NCBI GenBank assembly: GCA_937901225.1
Contig: CALCGX010000033.1
Span: forward strand, 1-45,042
Source: an uncultured Bacteroidales bacterium
Lineage (GTDB): Bacteria; Bacteroidota; Bacteroidia; Bacteroidales; Paludibacteraceae
Direction: 5' to 3'
DNA length: 45,042 bases
This document shows positions 16,194-23,249 of the stretch, one piece after another. The notes under the pieces are model-generated. The model ran no database searches. It worked only from the letters and a program-made list of their open reading frames with translations, and had not been told where the DNA came from. Each line of letters starts with the position of its first letter. Within the stretch, counting starts at the first letter, position 1. Position numbers and translations under genes: made by a program.

Positions 16194-17300
16194 ATGATAA
16201 CAATAGAACAACTCAAAGAGATTCAACAACGCGCGGATAAGCTCAAGCAATACTTGGCTATCGACGAGAAACGCGTACAACTGGAGGAAGAAGAACTCCG
16301 CACACAAGACCCTGGATTCTGGGAAGATGCCAAAGCCGCTGAAGCACAAATGCGCAAAGTGAAAGGCATCAAAGCATGGATTGAGGGATACGAAGGAGTA
16401 CGTGCTGCCACAGAAGAACTACAACTCGCTTTCGACTACTGCAAAGAGGAACTCGTGACAGAAGACGAGGTAGATGCTGCATACGCACATGCCATCAAAG
16501 AGGTAGAAGCACTCGAGATGAAGAACATGCTCTCGCACGAAGAAGACCAGATGCCTGCCGTACTGAAGATTGTCTCCGGTGCTGGTGGTACCGAGGCCCA
16601 AGACTGGGCTGAGCAGCTGATGCGTCTCTATCAGCGCTATTGCGAGAAGCACGATTATAAAGTCACCATTGCCAACCTCCAAGAAGGCGATGAGGCGGGT
16701 ATCAAGACCGTGACTTTCAATATCGAAGGCGACATGGCATATGGTTATCTTAAGTCTGAGAACGGTGTCCACCGTCTCGTGCGCGTGAGCCCATATAATG
16801 CACAAGGCAAGCGTATGACATCCTTCGCATCCGTCTTCGTAGTGCCACTCATCGACGATACCATCGATATCCAAGTGGATCCATCAGCGATCTCATGGGA
16901 TACCTTCCGTTCTTCGGGTGCAGGAGGTCAGAACGTCAACAAGGTGGAGTCGGGTGTGCGCTTGCACTATAAGTTCATCAACCCACTCACCAACCAACCC
17001 GACGAGATTGTGATTGAGAATACCGAGACACGCGACCAACCAAAAAACCGCGAGAATGCTCTCCGTCACTTGCGTAGTCAACTGTATGAATTGGAATTGG
17101 AGAAACGTCGTCAAGCCGCAGCCAAGGTGGAAGCAGGCAAGAAGAAGATCGAATGGGGAAGCCAAATCCGCTCCTACGTCTTTGATGACCGCCGCGTGAA
17201 AGACCACCGCACGAATTACCAAACCAGCAATGTGAATGCCGTGATGGATGGTGATATCGATGAGTTTATCAAGGCATACCTCATGGAGTTTCCAGATTAA
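16194..17300 (+). CDS. prfB: Peptide chain release factor 2
   Basis: RF2 releases the finished peptide at UGA and UAA codons. The 368 residues have the normal length, with the N-terminal helical domain, GGQ at 244-246 (SSGAGGQNVNKVESG), a codon-recognition SPY at 199-201 in place of the classical SPF, and a C-terminal GSQIRSYVFDDRRVKDHR. The frame is continuous from ATG 16194. The usual slippery CTT-TGA site near codons 20-25 is absent, and the segment reads KQYLAIDEKR straight through (TAC TTG GCT ATC GAC). The SPY form is, from memory of the family, common in Bacteroidota. It leads an operon-like run with dapB (11-nt gap) and lepB. Confidence 0.96.
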   Translation: MITIEQLKEIQQRADKLKQYLAIDEKRVQLEEEELRTQDPGFWEDAKAAEAQMRKVKGIKAWIEGYEGVRAATEELQLAFDYCKEELVTEDEVDAAYAHAIKEVEALEMKNMLSHEEDQMPAVLKIVSGAGGTEAQDWAEQLMRLYQRYCEKHDYKVTIANLQEGDEAGIKTVTFNIEGDMAYGYLKSENGVHRLVRVSPYNAQGKRMTSFASVFVVPLIDDTIDIQVDPSAISWDTFRSSGAGGQNVNKVESGVRLHYKFINPLTNQPDEIVIENTETRDQPKNRENALRHLRSQLYELELEKRRQAAAKVEAGKKKIEWGSQIRSYVFDDRRVKDHRTNYQTSNVNAVMDGDIDEFIKAYLMEFPD

Positions 17301-17311
17301 CAATCATAGCA

Positions 17312-17992
17312 ATGAAGATAGCACTCATCGGATACGGCAAAATGGGACATATCATTGAGTCCATTGCTATTGAGCGTGGACATGAGATTGTGTGTGTCAT
17401 TGATAAAGACAATGTTGAGGACTTCAACTCAGCAGCATTCGCTTCTGCAGATGTAGCCATTGAATTTACTACCCCTCAAACAGCAGAAGCAAATATATTG
17501 CGTGCTTGGGCAGCAGGCGTACCTGTAGTATCTGGTACAACGGGATGGAATATTGAGGAATTTCGAATTAAGAATTTTGAATTAAGAACGAAGAACTCTG
17601 ACCGCGGCTTAATGTGGTCGTCCAACTATAGTATTGGCGTAAACCTTCTTTTCGCCCTCAACAAACAATTGGCGAAATTCATGGAGGCATACCCTAATTA
17701 TACGCCCCACATGACCGAAGTGCATCATATTCACAAATTAGATGCCCCAAGTGGTACTGCCAAAACCTTGCAAGAGGCGATTGGCGACGAGCGACTAGCA
17801 GATATAGAATCTATTCGAGAGGGAGAAGTGCCTGGTATCCACACCGTAACATGGGATAGCGAAGTGGATACTATCACCATCAGCCACTCAGCCAAATCAC
17901 GCAAAGGTTTTGCTCTCGGTGCCGTGATTGCCGCCGAATGGATGAGAGGCAAGACAGGTTGGCACGAATTTTCCGAAGTAATCCTTAGTTAA
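17312..17992 (+). CDS. dapB: 4-hydroxy-tetrahydrodipicolinate reductase
   Basis: An NAD(P)H-dependent reductase of the lysine/diaminopimelate pathway. The nucleotide-binding GYGKMGHIIE is at the N-terminus, SGTTGW follows the first domain, and the catalytic EVHHIHKLDAPSGTAKT holds the His, Lys and GT positions of the family. WSSNYSIGVN marks the hinge. At 226 residues it is somewhat short, as usual for Bacteroidota DapB. Residues 85-96 (RIKNFELRTKNS) are encoded by five family D heptads, replacing the ordinary helix between TTGW and the GLMWSSN strand. dapB followed by lepB and a WbqC-like gene is a common order in Bacteroidota. Confidence 0.95.
   Translation: MKIALIGYGKMGHIIESIAIERGHEIVCVIDKDNVEDFNSAAFASADVAIEFTTPQTAEANILRAWAAGVPVVSGTTGWNIEEFRIKNFELRTKNSDRGLMWSSNYSIGVNLLFALNKQLAKFMEAYPNYTPHMTEVHHIHKLDAPSGTAKTLQEAIGDERLADIESIREGEVPGIHTVTWDSEVDTITISHSAKSRKGFALGAVIAAEWMRGKTGWHEFSEVILS
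17565..17599 (+). repeat. Family D heptad array in dapB (5 units)
   Basis: GAATTAA, GAATTTT, GAATTAA, GAACGAA, GAACTCT. The changed units remove the TAA stop that a perfect GAATTAA array would give. Confidence 0.85.
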
Positions 17993-18006
17993 ATACACAC
18001 ATATAG

Positions 18007-19395
18007 ATGATGAAAACTTTTCAAGATAGAATCAAAGATGTGACCACCAAAGGGTGGATCTCGTGCGGCGTATGGTGCGCTATTTACATCGCTTTTGTCG
18101 TATGGGTAGCATGGGGCGACTGGGCAAGTCTGGGTTGGCTCGTACTTCTGCCGATCATTGCCGATATGTTTACTACCAAGTATATCCCTTGGAACTGGTG
18201 GAAGAAGTATAAGCCCCTTACCAAAGAGGAGGAAGCAGAAGGTAAAAAGAATCCTCATGCCAATGCTACGCTCTACACGATTTGCTCGTGGATGGATGCC
18301 ATCGTGTTTGCGTTGGTGGCGGTGTATTTCATCAATGTGTATATCTTCCAAAACTACCAAATACCTACCTCTTCACTCGAAAAGACTTTGCGTGTGGGCG
18401 ATTTCCTCTGCGTGAACAAAATGGCATATGGCGCGCGCGTGCCTAACACCCCACTCTCCATGCCGCTTGTGCAACATACTTTCCCATGGGGCGGCAAGAG
18501 TTACATTGAAAATCCACAATGGAAATACAAACGCCTCAAAGGTTGGGACAAAGTAGAGAAAGGCGATATCGTGGTATTCAACTTCCCAACAGGCGACACC
18601 GTTTGCACTAAGATGCCCAACCCTGATATTTACACCCTCCGTCATATCTACGGCAAACGCACCGTTGAGAATCGCAAGGATTTCTTTGGCGAAATCGTTG
18701 TTCGCCCTGTGGATAGACGCGAGAATTATGTAAAGCGCTGCGTAGGCACACCAGGCGACACGTTGCAAATCATTGATAATGTAGTATATATCGATGGCAA
18801 AGCAGAACCTGTTCACCCCTATTTGCAATACAATTATTTGGTCAAGACCGATGGTCAAGTCCTAACGAATACTTATCTGAGAGAATTAGGAATTTCCAAA
18901 GAAGATTTGGCGACGGAGCAGAAAAATATAATTAAGGGGTGTTATCGCTTACCATTGACAACCGAAATGAAAGCCAAGCTAGCGAAGAATCCGCATGTGC
19001 GCAGTATCGACATCGAACCAGAAGTGCTTGGCGGCGATGTCTATCCATTGGGGCACAATACATGGACACGCGATAACTACGGACCAATCTATATCCCTGC
19101 CAAAGGCGATACAGTAATGATTACCGAGGAGAACTTCTGGGTGTACAAACGCATTGCCGATGCCTACGAGTTCAAGTCCATAAAGATTGGCGAACCCTAT
19201 GTTTTCGAGATGGATTACTATTGGATGATGGGCGACAACCGCCACAAGTCTGCCGATAGTCGCTATTGGGGATTTGTGCCAGAAGATCATATCGTAGGTC
19301 GCCCAATGTTCGTTTGGCTGAGCATTGAGAAAGACTATCCTTGGGGCAAAGGACATATCCGCTGGAAGAGAATTGGTTTGAGCAACTTTGAGTAA
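18007..19395 (+). CDS. lepB: Signal peptidase I
   Basis: A membrane protease that removes signal peptides from exported proteins. The 462-residue protein is longer than E. coli LepB. Two N-terminal hydrophobic regions (about residues 18-62) and a further helix (93-112) precede the catalytic serine S123 in IPTSSLEKTL. The general-base lysine is K243 in RENYVKRCVGTPGD. The substrate-site motif MMGDNRHKSADSRYWGFVPEDHIVG is near residues 409-433. The roughly 120-residue stretch between Ser and Lys and the extended loop after 258 are typical of Bacteroidota enzymes. The start MMKTFQD could be either of two adjacent ATGs. Family H heptads follow the stop. Confidence 0.95.
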   Translation: MMKTFQDRIKDVTTKGWISCGVWCAIYIAFVVWVAWGDWASLGWLVLLPIIADMFTTKYIPWNWWKKYKPLTKEEEAEGKKNPHANATLYTICSWMDAIVFALVAVYFINVYIFQNYQIPTSSLEKTLRVGDFLCVNKMAYGARVPNTPLSMPLVQHTFPWGGKSYIENPQWKYKRLKGWDKVEKGDIVVFNFPTGDTVCTKMPNPDIYTLRHIYGKRTVENRKDFFGEIVVRPVDRRENYVKRCVGTPGDTLQIIDNVVYIDGKAEPVHPYLQYNYLVKTDGQVLTNTYLRELGISKEDLATEQKNIIKGCYRLPLTTEMKAKLAKNPHVRSIDIEPEVLGGDVYPLGHNTWTRDNYGPIYIPAKGDTVMITEENFWVYKRIADAYEFKSIKIGEPYVFEMDYYWMMGDNRHKSADSRYWGFVPEDHIVGRPMFVWLSIEKDYPWGKGHIRWKRIGLSNFE

Positions 19396-19404
19396 AAACA
19401 TTGC

Positions 19405-19425
19405 GTCCCGAGTCCAGAATCCTGA
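19405..19425 (+). repeat. Family H heptads after lepB
   Basis: CCCGAGT, CCAGAAT and CCTGATT in tandem, beginning about 9 nt after the lepB stop and just ahead of the WbqC-like start. Confidence 0.6.
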
Positions 19426-19434
19426 TTCCAAAAG

Positions 19435-19968
19435 ATGATATTGCCAACGACATATATGGGTAGTGCTGAATGGTATCGCCAGTTTTTGGCAAATCCATCG
19501 ACAGTGCAGATTGAGGTCATGGAGAGTTTTCCCAAACAAACCTACCGCAATCGCTGCACCATCACCACGCCAGATGGTCCGCTAACTTTAAGCGTCCCCG
19601 TGAAGCGTGCTGACAGCAAGCAGTTGACCAGAGATGTGGAGATCAGCTATCAACAACGCTGGCAACACCAGCATTGGATTGCACTCGTGAGCGCCTACAA
19701 ACGCACACCATACTTCGATTACTACGCAGATTTCTTCCGTCTGTTCTATGAACAAGAAACACGCTTTTTAGTCGATTTCAACGAGAAAATCCACGAAGTA
19801 ATCGTTCGCCTGATGGCGAACCGAGAGCCAGGAGCAAAGAACCAAGAACAAAGACTAATCACTACAACCGACTGGAGTGGTTTAGACTTAGAATCTTGCT
19901 TCGGCAATGGACAGAGTATATTAGATTTGCTATTTGAATATGGTCCTGAGACCATCATGAAGTTATGA
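19435..19968 (+). CDS. WbqC-like family protein
   Basis: A 177-residue protein resembling the WbqC family, named from polysaccharide clusters and of unproven biochemistry. Typical features are TTYMGSAEWYRQFL near the N-terminus, ESFPKQTYRNRCTI, the LSVPVKR strand, a WQHQHWIALVSAYKRTPYFDYY block and the following FFRLFYEQ helix. Residues 128-142 (NREPGAKNQEQRLIT) are encoded by family E heptads. The start is ATG 19435. The stop overlaps the ilvE start as ATGA (4 nt). Its position between lepB and ilvE matches other Bacteroidota genomes, and an enzymatic role is inferred only from the family. Confidence 0.82.
   Translation: MILPTTYMGSAEWYRQFLANPSTVQIEVMESFPKQTYRNRCTITTPDGPLTLSVPVKRADSKQLTRDVEISYQQRWQHQHWIALVSAYKRTPYFDYYADFFRLFYEQETRFLVDFNEKIHEVIVRLMANREPGAKNQEQRLITTTDWSGLDLESCFGNGQSILDLLFEYGPETIMKL
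19826..19858 (+). repeat. Family E heptad array in the WbqC-like gene
   Basis: AGCCAGG, AGCAAAG, AACCAAG, AACAAAG, then ACTAA. It is read in the same phase as in the CyuA-like gene, giving NQEQRL there and SQEPRL here in reverse order of citation (CyuA SQEPRL, WbqC NQEQRL). Confidence 0.8.
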
Positions 19969-21059
19969 ATATAGACTGGAGTAAACTCACATTTCACTAT
20001 ACCGAGACGGACTATATCGTTCGTGCGGCGTGCAAGAATGGCGTATGGGAACAGCCCTACGCCACACGCGACAAGATGATTCCTATCCATGCCGCAGCCA
20101 CCGGTCTGCACTACGGCCAAGAGTGCTTCGAAGGACTCAAAGCCTTCCGCGGCATTGACGGCAAAGTGCGTATCTTCCGCATGGAGGAGAACGCCAAACG
20201 CATGCAACGCACAGCCGAAGGACTACTCATGACGCCCGTACCCACAGAACTCTTCTGCGAAGCGATATTGTTAGCGTTGAAGATGAACATGGACTTCTTG
20301 CCGCCTTACGAGACAGGCGCCACGCTCTATTTCCGTCCGTTATTGGTAGCCACCACGCCCGATATTAGCGTTGGACCCGGCAAAGATTGCGAGTTTGTCG
20401 TCATCCCTACGCCTATTGGTCCTTATTTCCCCAACGGTTTCAAAGGTATGCCCGCTATAGTGAATCGTACTGTGGACCGCGCTGCGCCCAAAGGCACTGG
20501 TTGCTGGAAAGTCGGTGGCAACTATGCAGCATCCTTCCGTGCCAGCGAAGCCGCGCATGCCATGGGCTATGAGTGTATGTTCACCGATGCCAAAACACAT
20601 AAGTATATTGATGAGTGCACGGCTTCCAATTTTATTGGCATCCGTCAGCATAGCAAACTTCAGGGCTCTGCCCGAACTACAGCGAAGCGATCTACAGTGA
20701 GCAACGCGAACGAACTACAGCGAAACGATCTAATCTACGAATACCTCACCCCGCGCAGTAGCGCCATTTTGCCAAGCATCACCAATGACTCGCTGATGAC
20801 ATTGGCAAAGGAGATGGGCATGAAGGTCACTCGCCGTAAGATTCGTGTCGAGGAACTGGCAGATATGCAGGAAGCCGCTGCATGCGGAACCGCATGCGTG
20901 ATTTCGCCTTTGACCAAAGTCGTTGACCCAGATAATCATGTTACCTACTCTTTCGGCGACAAACCCGGTCCAATATTGACGAAACTCTACCACACCCTGC
21001 AAGACATTCAATACGGAAGAGTGGAAGACAAATATGGCTGGTGTATAGTGGTGGAGTAA
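19965..21059 (+). CDS. ilvE: Branched-chain amino acid aminotransferase (fold type IV)
   Basis: A PLP enzyme that makes leucine, isoleucine and valine from their keto acids with glutamate. The 364-residue protein is of the long BCAT type. YGQECFEGLKAFRG marks the substrate site, the PLP lysine is K182 in GCWKVGGNYAAS, and SAILPSITNDSLM with AACGTACVISPL completes the cofactor pocket. About 30 residues starting near 228 (RQHSKLQGSARTTAKRS and on) are an insertion at what is normally a tight beta-turn between NFIGI and the LTPRSSAILPSIT strand. They come from a 22-bp direct repeat. The fold should tolerate a surface loop, so activity is likely but not proven. Confidence 0.94.
   Translation: MNIDWSKLTFHYTETDYIVRAACKNGVWEQPYATRDKMIPIHAAATGLHYGQECFEGLKAFRGIDGKVRIFRMEENAKRMQRTAEGLLMTPVPTELFCEAILLALKMNMDFLPPYETGATLYFRPLLVATTPDISVGPGKDCEFVVIPTPIGPYFPNGFKGMPAIVNRTVDRAAPKGTGCWKVGGNYAASFRASEAAHAMGYECMFTDAKTHKYIDECTASNFIGIRQHSKLQGSARTTAKRSTVSNANELQRNDLIYEYLTPRSSAILPSITNDSLMTLAKEMGMKVTRRKIRVEELADMQEAAACGTACVISPLTKVVDPDNHVTYSFGDKPGPILTKLYHTLQDIQYGRVEDKYGWCIVVE
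20673..20732 (+). repeat. 22-bp direct repeat inserted in ilvE
   Basis: The unit begins CGAACTACAGCG and ends CGATCTA. It occurs at 20673-20694 and 20711-20732 with one mismatch, separated by 16 bp. It lies in frame at a turn of IlvE. Confidence 0.85.
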
Positions 21060-21066
21060 AGATTAT

Positions 21067-23127
21067 ATGCAACCCCTTTTTAATAAAATACAATCAACAT
21101 TCTTCAATTCAACGAGATTGCTAACAAAACGCATAGTTTTGTGGGGGGGACTTTGTATATTGTCAATGGGTTCTGCTTTGGCTCAACTCAATACCGATCG
21201 AATCACCGCAATTGGACGTAATGCCTTGTACTTTGACGACTATGTGCTTAGTATTCAATACTTTAATCAAGTCATCAAAATCAAGCCCTATCTCAGTGAA
21301 CCCTATCTACTCCGTGCTATTGCTAAGATTCAATTGGGGGACTATACTGGTGCAGAGTTGGATTGCAACGCTGCCATAGCGCGCAATCCGTTTCATCCTG
21401 GAGCATATTATACTCGCGGATTCATCTACCGCCAAACCGACCAACTGGAGAAAGCAGAACGCGATTTCAGCGAGGCACTTATCTTCGCCCCTGAGAATAG
21501 GACCTATATCGCTATGCGCGCAGATGTACTGGCAGAGATGGAGCAATATGACCTCGCCTTACGGGATATCAATCACCTACTCCATCGTGACCCACAATCG
21601 GCATCACTGCACTTTGAGAAAGGTAGTATATGCTTGCGTAGCCATGACACGATATGTGCCTTAGATGCCTTTACCAAAGCTACGGAATACGACTCGCAGA
21701 ACCCTGCCAACTGGTCAGCATTGGGTTTGGTGCAACTCATGCAAGACAATCAAGACGATGCGCTTTCATCACTCAGCAGGTCTATTGAGCATGGTAGCAA
21801 ATGGGCAGGCGACTACATCAATCGCGGTATCATCTATTATCGCAAACATAACTACCGTAGTGCCCTTGCGGACTATGACAAGGCGGTGGCACTCTCGCCA
21901 CGCGATGCACAATGCTATTACAACCGCGGTGTACTACGACAGGAGTTGGGCGACTACAACCGTGCCTTGGAGGACTTTACACAGGCTATTAACTTTGCAC
22001 CCGACAGGATAGAACTGTACTACCAACGCGGTATGGTGCAACTGCAACTGCGTCAATGGCAAGAGGCGCTCAATGACTTTAATACCATCATCGAGCGTTA
22101 TCCCTATTTCTTACCTGCTTACTACCTCGCCGCTCAAGCCGAGACCTCACTCGGACATGGCAAAGAGGCTTATCAACTGCGCCAACAAGCATACGGTCTT
22201 GAACAACAGAAAGATAGTATCCAATCGCTACAGACTAATATGCAATTGGCTGAGAATCAGCCACAACAGCGCGACCGGCGCAAAGAGTTTTCTGCCCTTG
22301 CAGCACAAAACCAAGAAGCTAATGATGAGGAGAACAAATACGATAGCGACACCCGTGGTACGGTACAAAAGCGCTATACAGATGTGGTGAATGAGCCTAA
22401 TATCTTCCTCTCATACTACGCATCCAATACCAATGCCAACTCACTGCGCCAAACCAATTACTCGCATGCTACTGTAGATGCGTACAACCGCGCTATGCAA
22501 TTGCCTGCCCCACTGCGCTTCACCACCCTGGAGATAACCCTCACGGCGGATATGGTGAATCAGCACTTCGCGCAAATCAGTAGCCTATCGCACCAGATTG
22601 ACTTGCTCGAGCAAATAGCAATGCCTCATTCACAAAACAATGCACAACTATGTGCTGCGTACATTGCGCGTGCCTTTGAGTTTGCATTGGTGCAAGATTA
22701 CTCTTCGGCGTTGGACGATGTCACCCGTGCCATACTGATGGATGGTACATTATACTTCGCCTATTTCTGCCGTGCCAACTGGCGGTATAAGTTGTTGGAA
22801 TATAAGCGTGCGATGGGTGAGGCGACCGACAAAGCGGACTTTGAGCTAATGATGCGCGACTATGACTATGTGATCAATCACCTACCCGATTTCTCTTTTG
22901 CTTACTATAACAAAGCCAACATGCTCTGCGTGCAGCAAGATTTCAAGGCAGCGCTATCCTACTATACTCAGGCTATCGCCACAGATGGTGACTTTGCGGA
23001 AGCATATTTCAATCGCGGTCTGACCTATATCTATATTGGCGAGCATGAAAAAGGAATTGCTGATTTGAGTAAGGCAGGCGAACTTGGTATCTATCAAGCA
23101 TATAACTTGATTTCTCGATTTCAATAA
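21067..23127 (+). CDS. Exported TPR-repeat protein
   Basis: A 686-residue protein with an N-terminal signal sequence (charged start, hydrophobic stretch about residues 22-38, Ala-x-Ala-like SALAQ cleavage). From residue 45 to about 385 it is made of tandem 34-residue tetratricopeptide repeats with the small-Gly-Tyr-Ala pattern (for example YYNRGVLRQELGDYNRALEDFTQAI). A low-complexity Gln/Glu/Asn linker follows (about 400-440), then a less clear region, and further TPRs from about 530 to the end (YYNKANMLCVQQDFKAALSYYTQAI). TPR arrays bind partner proteins; the partner is unknown. It starts 7 nt after ilvE, so it is likely cotranscribed. Periplasmic or outer-membrane location is inferred. Confidence 0.85.
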   Translation: MQPLFNKIQSTFFNSTRLLTKRIVLWGGLCILSMGSALAQLNTDRITAIGRNALYFDDYVLSIQYFNQVIKIKPYLSEPYLLRAIAKIQLGDYTGAELDCNAAIARNPFHPGAYYTRGFIYRQTDQLEKAERDFSEALIFAPENRTYIAMRADVLAEMEQYDLALRDINHLLHRDPQSASLHFEKGSICLRSHDTICALDAFTKATEYDSQNPANWSALGLVQLMQDNQDDALSSLSRSIEHGSKWAGDYINRGIIYYRKHNYRSALADYDKAVALSPRDAQCYYNRGVLRQELGDYNRALEDFTQAINFAPDRIELYYQRGMVQLQLRQWQEALNDFNTIIERYPYFLPAYYLAAQAETSLGHGKEAYQLRQQAYGLEQQKDSIQSLQTNMQLAENQPQQRDRRKEFSALAAQNQEANDEENKYDSDTRGTVQKRYTDVVNEPNIFLSYYASNTNANSLRQTNYSHATVDAYNRAMQLPAPLRFTTLEITLTADMVNQHFAQISSLSHQIDLLEQIAMPHSQNNAQLCAAYIARAFEFALVQDYSSALDDVTRAILMDGTLYFAYFCRANWRYKLLEYKRAMGEATDKADFELMMRDYDYVINHLPDFSFAYYNKANMLCVQQDFKAALSYYTQAIATDGDFAEAYFNRGLTYIYIGEHEKGIADLSKAGELGIYQAYNLISRFQ

Positions 23128-23198
23128 GTTGCTGTTCATATAATAAGAAATGAATGGGCTAGAAACATCTATCTTTTTTGAAAAAATAATCAATTTGT

Positions 23199-23229
23199 TT
23201 GCGTATTTGCATTTTTTGTAGTAACTTTG
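23199..23229 (+). promoter_or_regulatory. Promoter of the amidase-like gene, extended module
   Basis: A TTTGTTTGCG block is followed by a T-rich spacer and TAACTTTG at 23222-23229. About 60 bp from the T-run/GAAAAAA block down to the -7 box resemble the nadE promoter. Confidence 0.83.
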
Positions 23230-23249
23230 TAGCATATTTTTATTTCACT

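Noticed and set aside
23199..23249. Longer start of the amidase-like protein
   Set aside because: It would span the -7 box of its own promoter and precede a clear signal peptide.
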